From: Neptuniibacter marinus
Lineage (GTDB): Bacteria > Pseudomonadota > Gammaproteobacteria > Pseudomonadales > Balneatricaceae
Reading direction: 5' to 3'
Length of the DNA: 64,000 bases
NCBI RefSeq assembly: GCF_001597725.1
Contig: NZ_LUTR01000014.1
Coordinates: 1-64,000, forward strand
Part shown: positions 55,689 to 63,264 of the stretch, one piece after another
Layout: each line of letters opens with the position of its first letter
How positions within the stretch are numbered: position 1 is the first letter of the stretch
Notes under the pieces: model-generated
Database searches by the model: none
What the model was told of the DNA's origin: nothing
The model's input: the letters and a program-made list of their open reading frames with translations, nothing else
Made by a program: the position numbers and the translations under genes

Positions 55689-57083
55689 ATGGGCGAAATG
55701 AGTGTAAACGGAAATAATTTCAGAGGTACCGTTCTTCTTGTTGATGATGAAGCGATGGTACGCAAGTCAACGGAAAAGTGGCTAACCATGGCTGGCTTTG
55801 AGGTGATTGGCTGCGATAGTGGCGCTGAAGCACTTAAACATATTTCTGAATCTTTCCGAGGGATTGTCGTTAGTGATGTGAAAATGCCGGAGATGAGCGG
55901 TTTAGAGTTTATGGCATTAGCATTGACTGAGGTGCCAGGTCTTCCTGTCGTGTTGGTGACCGGGCATGGGGATGTAGATATGGCGATCTCCGCCATGCGG
56001 AAAGGGGCCTATGATTTTATCGAAAAGCCCTTTAACCCAGAACGGTTAGTGGAAACGATTCAGCGCGCCTGTGAAAAACGGCGCCTCATGTTAGATAATC
56101 TTCGGTTGCAGCAGCACTTAGCAAGCTCAACGGGTATAGATAAGCGGTTGATTGGTATATCACCTGTTATACAACGTTTAAAGCAGGAGATTATTACCTT
56201 AGCTGATTTAGATACCAATGTGATTATTTATGGAGAAACAGGTACGGGAAAGGAGCTTGTAGCCCAGTCTTTGCATGAGTTTAGTACCCGAAATAAAGCC
56301 CATTTCGTTCCTATTAATTGTGGCGCTATCCCTGAAGCGTTAATAGAGAGTGAGTTGTTTGGTCATGAAGCGGGTGCGTTTACTGGGGCGAGTAAGCGCC
56401 GTATCGGCAAATTTGAATATGCGAGTGGTGGTACGCTGTTTCTTGATGAGATTGAGAGTATGCCTTTGCATCTGCAAATTAAGTTATTGCGAGCATTGCA
56501 GGAGGGCGTGATTGAAAGGCTAGGTGGTAATGCACCTATAGCGGTGGATCTGCGAGTGATTGCTGCAGCAAAAACGGATCTGAGAGTGGATGATAATTTC
56601 CGCGAAGATCTATTTTATCGTCTTAATGTCACCCAATTACATATCCCCCCCTTACGGGAACGTTTGGAGGATGCCCCTTTACTGTTTGAACATTATTTGA
56701 GGATGACAGCGCAAAGCCATGAGTGTGAGCCGCGTATATTACCAGAGCAAGATATAAGAGCACTGCATAGTTATCAATGGCCTGGTAATGTGCGAGAGCT
56801 TAAAAATGTGGCGATGAGATACGCATTGGATAAGCGGGTGTCTGTATCCGCTATATTGTTTCCAGATGATCAGCCTATGCAACTAAGCGAGTTAAGTGGG
56901 GATATCTCTCAGCCATTAGCGATTCAGGTCGCAGCTTTTGAGGCCGAAGTGATTAAACGCTCGTTGGCTGAGCATGAGGGTAATATTAAAGCTGTAATGG
57001 ATATGCTTGATCTGCCGCGTCGTACGTTGAATCAGAAGATGGCTAAATATGGCCTTCATCGCTCCGACTTTACCCCAGATTAA
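55689..57083 (+). CDS. dctD: DctD-like sigma-54 response regulator
   Basis: NtrC-family activator of 464 aa. Receiver domain (about 12-128) with phospho-acceptor D63 in VVSDVKMPEMSG; AAA+ domain with GETGTGKELVAQ (about 180-191) and the sigma-54 contact loop GAFTGA (229-234); C-terminal Fis-like helix-turn-helix with GNIKAVMDMLDLPRRTLNQKM. All elements needed to activate sigma-54 are intact. The next genes downstream form a TRAP transporter behind a sigma-54 promoter, its likely target. Confidence 0.92.
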   Translation: MGEMSVNGNNFRGTVLLVDDEAMVRKSTEKWLTMAGFEVIGCDSGAEALKHISESFRGIVVSDVKMPEMSGLEFMALALTEVPGLPVVLVTGHGDVDMAISAMRKGAYDFIEKPFNPERLVETIQRACEKRRLMLDNLRLQQHLASSTGIDKRLIGISPVIQRLKQEIITLADLDTNVIIYGETGTGKELVAQSLHEFSTRNKAHFVPINCGAIPEALIESELFGHEAGAFTGASKRRIGKFEYASGGTLFLDEIESMPLHLQIKLLRALQEGVIERLGGNAPIAVDLRVIAAAKTDLRVDDNFREDLFYRLNVTQLHIPPLRERLEDAPLLFEHYLRMTAQSHECEPRILPEQDIRALHSYQWPGNVRELKNVAMRYALDKRVSVSAILFPDDQPMQLSELSGDISQPLAIQVAAFEAEVIKRSLAEHEGNIKAVMDMLDLPRRTLNQKMAKYGLHRSDFTPD

Positions 57084-57404
57084 TTTTTACTATCTGATTT
57101 ATAAGGTTATTTTAAATAGGCGGTTTTTTGCTTATTGTGCGTATCTATCCTCTTATTTGATGTGATTTCCATACTTTTGAATTTCTTCCACTTTTACCGA
57201 TAGCCCCAAGTCAGTGGCTATGCGCCTATTTTTATATGCTTCTACTTGTTTTGCTCTTAGCTTTTATCGTCTTTAACTTAAATAAGCTATTTTTTGCTTA
57301 TATAGCTTGATTTTGATAAGCGTAATTTTGCCTATTTTAATTGCTCTTAATGTTAATGATTATTAACTTATTGAAAGTTATGGTAAATATTTTGTTTTTT
57401 AAGG
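57084..57404 (+). promoter_or_regulatory. Probable upstream activating region
   Basis: About 320 very AT-rich bases with no credible gene. TTTTTTGCTTAT occurs twice, at 57124-57135 and 57290-57301; the second copy forms a dyad ATAAGC (57282-57287) / GCTTAT (57296-57301). These are candidate sites for the DctD-like activator because they sit about 110-280 bases before the sigma-54 promoter. Confidence 0.4.
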
Positions 57405-57420
57405 TGGCATTATGCTTGCT
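57405..57420 (+). promoter_or_regulatory. Sigma-54 (-24/-12) promoter of the TAXI transporter
   Basis: TGGCAT-TATGC-TTGCT matches TGGCAC-N5-TTGCW at ten of eleven defined bases, with the invariant GG and GC ten bases apart. The expected start near 57431 gives a leader of about 48 bases to the ATG at 57479. It fits control by the adjacent sigma-54 activator. Confidence 0.8.
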
Positions 57421-57478
57421 TGTTATAAATCGTGTAATAGATTTAATAATAAAACACCAAATGAAGAAGGGTTACAGG

Positions 57479-58510
57479 ATGACAATAACAAAACGTACTT
57501 TTATCAAGGGTATGGGCTTAGCGCTTGCAGCGAGCACTGCAGTAGGAACAGCAGGCTTAGTACAGGCTGCTGATGAGAGACGCTCTTATATATTGGCAAC
57601 AGCATCAACAGGTGGAACTTATTATCCGGTAGGTGTTGCGCTTGCAACGTTGACTAAAATTAAACTTGAGCCATCACATAAGATCTCCATGTCTGCGATT
57701 AACTCAGCAGGTTCAGGTGAGAACATTAAGTTATTGGGCGAAAACGAAGCTCAGTTTGCTATCCTGCAGGGTTTATATGGTGCTTGGGCTTGGAATGGCG
57801 AAGGCCGTCTTAAAGAAGCGGGTCCTCAGAAAAATTTACGTTCAGTTACTATGCTTTGGCAGAACGTAGAGCAGTTTGTTATGAAAACTGATCATACGAA
57901 AACTGGCACGATTGCAGATATGAATGCATTAGCGGGTAAAAAGTTTTCTATAGGTAAAAAGAACTCTGGTACTGAAGGTTCTGGTAGAACAATTTTAGGC
58001 AACTTAAACATTGATGCTGATGGGTTTAATCTTGCGTATATGGGTTACGGTGCGTCAGCAGATGCATTGCAAAACGGTACGATTGAAGGGATGAATATCC
58101 CATCGGGTGTGCCTACATCAGCGATTACTCGTGCTTACGCGGCGTTAGGTAGCGACATTACGGTACTTAATTTTACCGATGAGCAGATTAAACAGGCAAA
58201 CGGTAATTATAAGCTGTGGACGCCATATCATATCCCCGCTAATACTTACCCAGGTCAAAGCAAAGATATCAATACCATGGCTCAGCCAAACTTTTTGGCA
58301 GTACGTGATGATGTTTCGGAAGAAGATGTTTATTTGCTGACTAAAACAGTTTATGAAAATCTCGCATTCTTAAATGGTATTCATAAAGCGACTAAAGCAA
58401 TGTCGTTAGAAAAATCTATCGCCGGTTTGCCTGTGCCTCTTCATGCAGGTGCTGCGCGCTACTACAAAGAGATGGGTATAGAGATACCTGATCACTTGAT
58501 TGCTAAATAA
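57479..58510 (+). CDS. TAXI-family TRAP transporter binding protein
   Basis: Periplasmic substrate-binding protein of 343 aa for a TRAP transporter of the TAXI subclass. The leader (about 1-30) has TKRTFIKG followed by a hydrophobic stretch and VQAAD cleavage area; this resembles a twin-arginine signal with Lys-Arg in place of Arg-Arg. The mature part begins YILATASTGGTYYPVG, the TAXI signature, with SAINSAGSGENIKLL following. In-frame codons upstream to 57341 are excluded because they contain the sigma-54 promoter; AGAAGGG precedes the chosen ATG. The ligand is unknown; the context suggests an organic acid. Confidence 0.92.
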   Translation: MTITKRTFIKGMGLALAASTAVGTAGLVQAADERRSYILATASTGGTYYPVGVALATLTKIKLEPSHKISMSAINSAGSGENIKLLGENEAQFAILQGLYGAWAWNGEGRLKEAGPQKNLRSVTMLWQNVEQFVMKTDHTKTGTIADMNALAGKKFSIGKKNSGTEGSGRTILGNLNIDADGFNLAYMGYGASADALQNGTIEGMNIPSGVPTSAITRAYAALGSDITVLNFTDEQIKQANGNYKLWTPYHIPANTYPGQSKDINTMAQPNFLAVRDDVSEEDVYLLTKTVYENLAFLNGIHKATKAMSLEKSIAGLPVPLHAGAARYYKEMGIEIPDHLIAK

Positions 58511-58594
58511 GTTGATTGGGAGGGAACTATTAATTTAGTGGGTTGTCTATTATTACAGCTCTCCTCCTACTTTTGGTTTGAAGTGTTCAGACCG

Positions 58595-58643
58595 GTGCAA
58601 ACTTAGCTACCAGCGAGGTTAAGTTTGCACTACCTATTTTTTT
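58595..58643 (+). terminator. Stem-loop/attenuator between binding protein and permease
   Basis: Perfect 11-bp stem GTGCAAACTTA (58595-58605) / TAAGTTTGCAC (58620-58630) with a 14-base loop that can form an inner ACC/GGT helix; seven T follow from 58637. The T run starts six bases after the stem, so termination is probably partial. Such an element would give more binding protein than permease. Confidence 0.65.
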
Positions 58644-58738
58644 ATAAATACTCCAGCAATTGTTACCATCATTCTTCAGAAATGTAATCTGAGGTTATGG
58701 GGTTTTTGCGCATCGAATTTGTTTGAGCGATTAGAATT

Positions 58739-60880
58739 ATGGCGACTGAAGCGAACGTAAATGATCAAGAAGATATTAGAGAAAAACTCAAAGGGTTAGA
58801 GCTTACGCAGCGTCCTGAGAACTCTGTCACTGGAAAAATTATTTATTGGGTAGGTGTCGCTTTTGCGTTGACGCATATCTATTTCAACACATTAGGTACT
58901 TGGTCTGAGCTTTATGTTGCCGCCGTTCACTTTAGTGGCTTTGCATTTTTGTGCGCTTTGATGGTTCCTGTCTTTAATTCCTCGAATGTAGCTAAGCAGA
59001 AAGTCGCTTTAATATTGGATCTTTTACTTGGTGTTGCGGCAGTTGCTTGTGCGTTGTATTTAATTGGTTTTGAAGATGCTCTCTATGATAGAGGGGTTAA
59101 GTTTGTCCAATGGGACTGGGTCTTCTCTATAAGCGCTATCTTTATCGCTTTGGAAATGGCGCGAAGAACAACAGGTTGGTTTATTCCATCAATGATTTTA
59201 GTGGCTTTGACCTATGTTTTTTGGTGGGGTCAATACATTGATGGTATGTTCGGTTTTGCTGGCCTTAGTTTAGAAACCTTGCTCTACCGTTCCTATTTTT
59301 CGTCTGAAGGTATGTTTGGCCAGATAGCTCGCATATCTTGGACCTATGTTTTCATGTTTATCTTATTTGGTGCCTTTTTAGTTAAGTCAGGTGCTGGCGA
59401 TTTTATTATTGATCTCTCCCGTTGCGCTGCGGGCCGTTTTGTTGGCGGGCCAGGCTTTGTTGCTGTACTAGGGTCTGGTTTGATGGGTTCCGTTTCTGGA
59501 TCATCAGTTGCTAACACAGTGTCCACTGGTGTGATTACCATTCCATTAATGCGAAAAGCAGGCTTCCCCGCGCGTTTTTCAGCGGGTGTAGAAGCGGCTG
59601 CATCAACAGGTGGACAGCTAATGCCTCCCGTTATGGGGGCGGGCGCGTTTATCATGGCATCCTATACGCAAATCTCTTATCTCGATATTATTGCCATCGC
59701 GGCTTTACCTGCATTGTTGTACTTTCTATCGGTTGGCTTCTTTGTTCGTGTCGAAGCTAAACGTAGTCATGCCCATGCTGTCGAAATAGATACTCGCACT
59801 TTAGGTGAAGTATTTAAGGGGGGCTGGCATTTCTTACTGCCTCTGGTGGTATTAGTGTCCTTACTTATCTATGGATTCACACCCACTTATGCCGCTGGCA
59901 TTTCAATTATATCAGTAGTGGTTTCATCCTGGTTATCTAAGCATCCTATGGGAGTTAAAGAGATTCTTGATTCTCTTGCTCAAGGTTCGCGGAATATGGC
60001 GACCACAGCGATGTTGCTTATCTCTGTAGGCTTAGTTGTTAATGTGGTTGCAATGACGGGGATCGGGAATACCTTCTCACTTATGGTGACTGAATGGGCA
60101 GGGGGGAGCTTATTAATCACTTTAGTTTTGATCGCACTAGCCTCACTAATCTTAGGTATGGGACTGCCTGTAACGGCTGCTTATATTGTTTTGGCAACGC
60201 TTTCAGCGCCGGCACTTTATGGATTAATGGCCGAAAGCCGTTTGTTGGATTTGATCGTCACCGGCACGCTACCTGATGCGGCTAAAACCATATTTATGCT
60301 AATTGATATGGAGAAGGTGAGTTTATTATCGGCACCGATGAGTGAGGTAGATGCTAAGGCTTTATTGAGTTCTGTGCCTGCTGATTTTAAAGGTCAGTTA
60401 TTAGATCAGGCGTTGGCTCCTGAAGCCTTAGCAATGATTTTGTTGTCTGCTCATATGATTATTTTCTGGTTATCTCAGGATTCCAATGTAACTCCACCCG
60501 TCTGTTTAACCGCTTTTGCCGCGGCTGCGATCGCTAAAACACCGCCAATGGCGACAGGTTTTACTGCATGGAAGATTGCTAAAGGTTTGTATGTAGTTCC
60601 TTTGCTTTTTGCTTATACCAATTTTATTGGTGGCACTACAGCGGAGGTGTTAAGCATATTTGTATTTGCGGTCTTTGGTCTATATGCTTTTGTTGGTTTC
60701 ATGGAAGGCTATCTAGAAGGACCGTTGAATATAGTGATGCGGGCGTTATGCGGCGTATGTGCTATCACTCTGTTATGGCCCCACGATCAAGTATTAGTAA
60801 GTTTGGCAGGGGGAGCCGTTTTTATCATAATCTTTATGTTTAGTCGAAAAGCGGATAAAGATGCTCTTCAAGCAGTGTAG
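58739..60880 (+). CDS. TRAP transporter fused permease (TAXI type)
   Basis: Inner-membrane Na+- or H+-coupled permease of 713 aa combining the small (DctQ-like) and large (DctM-like) subunits in one chain, as is usual for TAXI systems. Many hydrophobic segments are visible; family landmarks are VLGSGLMGSVSGSSVANTVS and STGGQLMPPVMGAGAFIMA (about 240-310), repeated in the second half as LGMGLPVTAAYIV and DSNVTPPVCLTAFAAAAIA. It lies 228 bases after the binding-protein gene, across a stem-loop. The start has a weak ribosome site. Confidence 0.92.
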   Translation: MATEANVNDQEDIREKLKGLELTQRPENSVTGKIIYWVGVAFALTHIYFNTLGTWSELYVAAVHFSGFAFLCALMVPVFNSSNVAKQKVALILDLLLGVAAVACALYLIGFEDALYDRGVKFVQWDWVFSISAIFIALEMARRTTGWFIPSMILVALTYVFWWGQYIDGMFGFAGLSLETLLYRSYFSSEGMFGQIARISWTYVFMFILFGAFLVKSGAGDFIIDLSRCAAGRFVGGPGFVAVLGSGLMGSVSGSSVANTVSTGVITIPLMRKAGFPARFSAGVEAAASTGGQLMPPVMGAGAFIMASYTQISYLDIIAIAALPALLYFLSVGFFVRVEAKRSHAHAVEIDTRTLGEVFKGGWHFLLPLVVLVSLLIYGFTPTYAAGISIISVVVSSWLSKHPMGVKEILDSLAQGSRNMATTAMLLISVGLVVNVVAMTGIGNTFSLMVTEWAGGSLLITLVLIALASLILGMGLPVTAAYIVLATLSAPALYGLMAESRLLDLIVTGTLPDAAKTIFMLIDMEKVSLLSAPMSEVDAKALLSSVPADFKGQLLDQALAPEALAMILLSAHMIIFWLSQDSNVTPPVCLTAFAAAAIAKTPPMATGFTAWKIAKGLYVVPLLFAYTNFIGGTTAEVLSIFVFAVFGLYAFVGFMEGYLEGPLNIVMRALCGVCAITLLWPHDQVLVSLAGGAVFIIIFMFSRKADKDALQAV

Positions 60881-60932
60881 GTACTTGATTAATTAATTGG
60901 TTTAATTATTTGGTTTAATGGCAGGAGGTCTT

Positions 60933-62153
60933 GTGGCACTAGGTTCAGAACAAGAGATTTATGATTTTATTGTCATTGGTGGTGGGATTTTAGGCATGTC
61001 AACTGCATGGCAGTTACAGCAAAAGTATCCTGGCAAATCTGTTCTTGTTCTAGAGAAAGAATCTAGTGCTGCACAGCATCAAACGGGACATAACTCAGGT
61101 GTGATTCATGCCGGTGTTTATTATAAACCGGGTAGTTTGAAAGCTAAATTTTGTAAGGAAGGAAATCAAGCGACTAAGGCTTTTTGCCTTGAGAACGATA
61201 TTCCTTTTGACCAGTGCGGAAAATTACTAGTTGCTACAGACCAAGCTGAATTGGAAAGAATGCAAGCGCTGATCACTCGTTGTGCTGACAATGGTATTGA
61301 GATTGAGGTGCTAGATCAGCAAGCGCTGAAAACTAAAGAACCCCATATTCAGGGCGTAGGTGCGATATTTGTACCCTCAACGGGGATTGTGAACTATACC
61401 CAGATTACTCAGCGGATGGGGGAGCTTGTAGAGTCAGCAGGTGGCCAGGTTCGCTTTAATACGGTAGTGACTGGGATCGAAGAGTTTGCAGATCGTGTGA
61501 CGGTTTATACGGAAGGTAAACGCTTCCATAGTCGCTATTTAGTGGCGTGTGCAGGCTTACATTCTGATAGAGTCGTTGAAATGATGGGGTTAGAGCCTGA
61601 TTTTCGAATTATTCCATTTAGAGGTGAGTATTATCAGCTGTCGCCTAAACATAACCAGATCGTAAATCACTTAATCTATCCAATCCCTAATCCCGATCTA
61701 CCTTTTTTAGGTGTCCATTTAACACGAATGATTGATGGATCTGTAACTGTAGGGCCAAATGCAGTGTTAGCCTTTAAGCGGGAAGGGTATAAAAAAACCG
61801 ATATAAGCTTGAAAGATAGTTTCCAGATGCTGACTTATCCAGGAATGATCAAGTTACTGTTTAAGCATTTCAGAGCGAGTCTTTCAGAGCTGAAAAACTC
61901 CATCTCTAAAAAAGGTTACCTACGTTTAGTCCAGAAATATTGTCCAGAGCTAACCGTGAATGACCTAGAGGCTTATCCTGCGGGGATTCGTGCGCAAGCT
62001 GTTGCAAAAAATGGCGATGTTATAGACGATTTCTTGTTTATGAATACAAGCCGTTCACTCGCCGTTTGTAACGCTCCTTCTCCAGCAGCTACTTCAGCTA
62101 TTCCTATAGGTAAACATATCGTTGAGAAAGTTTCATTGTTGGTGGATCTATAA
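60933..62153 (+). CDS. lhgO: L-2-hydroxyglutarate oxidase
   Basis: FAD enzyme of the DAO family oxidising L-2-hydroxyglutarate to 2-oxoglutarate and passing electrons to the quinone pool. FAD motif VIGGGILGMSTAW (near residue 12), then GHNSGVIHAGVYYKPGS (about 48-64) and IPFRGEYYQL, VHLTRMIDGSVTVGPNAVLA are characteristic of LhgO/YgaF. An in-frame ATG at 60918 exists, but AGGAGG at 60923-60928 points to GTG at 60933, giving 406 aa. It is 52 bases after the permease gene, suggesting one operon and a substrate link. Confidence 0.88.
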   Translation: MALGSEQEIYDFIVIGGGILGMSTAWQLQQKYPGKSVLVLEKESSAAQHQTGHNSGVIHAGVYYKPGSLKAKFCKEGNQATKAFCLENDIPFDQCGKLLVATDQAELERMQALITRCADNGIEIEVLDQQALKTKEPHIQGVGAIFVPSTGIVNYTQITQRMGELVESAGGQVRFNTVVTGIEEFADRVTVYTEGKRFHSRYLVACAGLHSDRVVEMMGLEPDFRIIPFRGEYYQLSPKHNQIVNHLIYPIPNPDLPFLGVHLTRMIDGSVTVGPNAVLAFKREGYKKTDISLKDSFQMLTYPGMIKLLFKHFRASLSELKNSISKKGYLRLVQKYCPELTVNDLEAYPAGIRAQAVAKNGDVIDDFLFMNTSRSLAVCNAPSPAATSAIPIGKHIVEKVSLLVDL

Positions 62154-62163
62154 CGTTTGTCAT

Positions 62164-62400
62164 TTATACGTCAAATCGGGTAAAAGGAACCTGCCCGTTT
62201 TTTGTGCTGAAGTGCCTACTGTCGAATAACTGGCGGGGTGCGTCGCAGGTTTTACTGATTTGATAATTATCTGCCAGTAACTGTTCGCACATATCGCACC
62301 AAGGTTTAACTCCTTCTTTACCTAATTCATTTAATTGTTCGGGGGACGGATAGCCTTGGCTATTTTTAATGGTTTCTAAATACTTCTCGCAACTCTTCAT
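62164..62400 (-). CDS. Small cysteine-containing protein, unknown
   Basis: 78 aa, soluble, with four Cys (one near the N-terminus in MKSCEKYL, a CDMC pair at about 35-38 and one in KTCDAPR). I do not recognise the family. AGGA lies seven bases before the ATG on the minus strand. Its last codons overlap the probable terminator of lhgO on the other strand. The gene seems real because of the ribosome site and sensible composition, but a chance frame is not excluded. Confidence 0.5.
   Translation of the reverse strand: MKSCEKYLETIKNSQGYPSPEQLNELGKEGVKPWCDMCEQLLADNYQISKTCDAPRQLFDSRHFSTKNGQVPFTRFDV
62177..62203 (+). terminator. Weak candidate terminator after lhgO
   Basis: CGGG (62177-62180) pairs with CCCG (62194-62197), with an inner AGG/CCT helix, followed by six T. 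It lies 24 bases after the lhgO stop and inside the end of the convergent small gene. Confidence 0.4.
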
Positions 62401-62642
62401 CCCTTCATCCTAGGTCGCCTTTTATTATTGTAATTGCATTTATTGATTATTGTGCGCGGGCTATTTTCGACTACATAAAAGTAAGGCTATAAGAATAATT
62501 TTTTATTCTTTGATAAAAGGGTCGAGTGAGAGGGTTTCCCCATCTGTTATTAGATGGGAGGGCTTTCACAAAATATAGAGATCATGATCTGCGGTAGGAA
62601 TGATCTTTTCGTCAATTTTTTGAAGTAGTTAAAAGATTTGTA

Positions 62643-63128
62643 TTATCTTTTGGGGCGAACTGCCGTCCAGTAATGTTGTTTCCAGTAGGGGTTATCTAAC
62701 CGGCTTAATGTCACGCCTTGGCTGGTGGACGCATGAAGAAAAATGCCCTGTTCTACATAGACGCCTACATGACGTTGTTTATTACCGCCTAGTTTAAAAA
62801 ATACAAGGTCGCCGGGAATTAGCTGATGTTGTTTAACCTTTATGCCACTATTTACTTGTGCAATTGTCGTTCTAGGTAAATGCTGTTCAAAAATTGTTTT
62901 ATAGGTAAGTTGGGTAAAGGCCGAGCAATCAACCCCTTGACGTGATTGGCCGCCCCAGCGATAGGGGGTGCCTTTCCAGCTTTTATGTTGACTTAAAAGG
63001 GCACTAGCAACGGGCGATTGAGGTTGAATATTAACGCTTGCCGTTGGGGTCCGAGTGGAATAAGAGCTACAGCCCTGTAGAATAAGGATCAAAAATAGTA
63101 GTAGGTTAATTGAGCGTAAATTTATCAT
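62643..63128 (-). CDS. NlpC/P60 cell-wall endopeptidase, lipoprotein
   Basis: Murein endopeptidase of the NlpC/MepS type cutting peptide cross-links. 161 aa; a lipoprotein signal ends at LQGC (C20), so it is membrane anchored in the envelope. The catalytic Cys is C68 in GVDCSAF, the histidine is H120 in RHVGVYV and a third polar residue is H132 in FLHAS. PYRWGG and PGDLVFF are typical. The 5' region is shared with rapA across a 136-base divergent gap. The 240 bases downstream contain an AGATCATGATCT palindrome (62579-62590) and a CCCATCT/AGATGGG hairpin. Confidence 0.93.
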   Translation of the reverse strand: MINLRSINLLLFLILILQGCSSYSTRTPTASVNIQPQSPVASALLSQHKSWKGTPYRWGGQSRQGVDCSAFTQLTYKTIFEQHLPRTTIAQVNSGIKVKQHQLIPGDLVFFKLGGNKQRHVGVYVEQGIFLHASTSQGVTLSRLDNPYWKQHYWTAVRPKR

Positions 63129-63264
63129 GAGTCCTCTTTAAATGGGCCTAGAATATTGGTTTAGAGTATAACCCTGACTAATATGTACTAAACAGATTGG
63201 CTTTCGTAAGCGTAACTGCCTATTATGCCCACCTATTTTTATAGTTCCTAGAAAGCGATTTATC

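Noticed and set aside
62539-62558. CCCATCT/AGATGGG hairpin
   Set aside because: Seven base pairs but no T tract on either strand and no nearby gene end it clearly serves.
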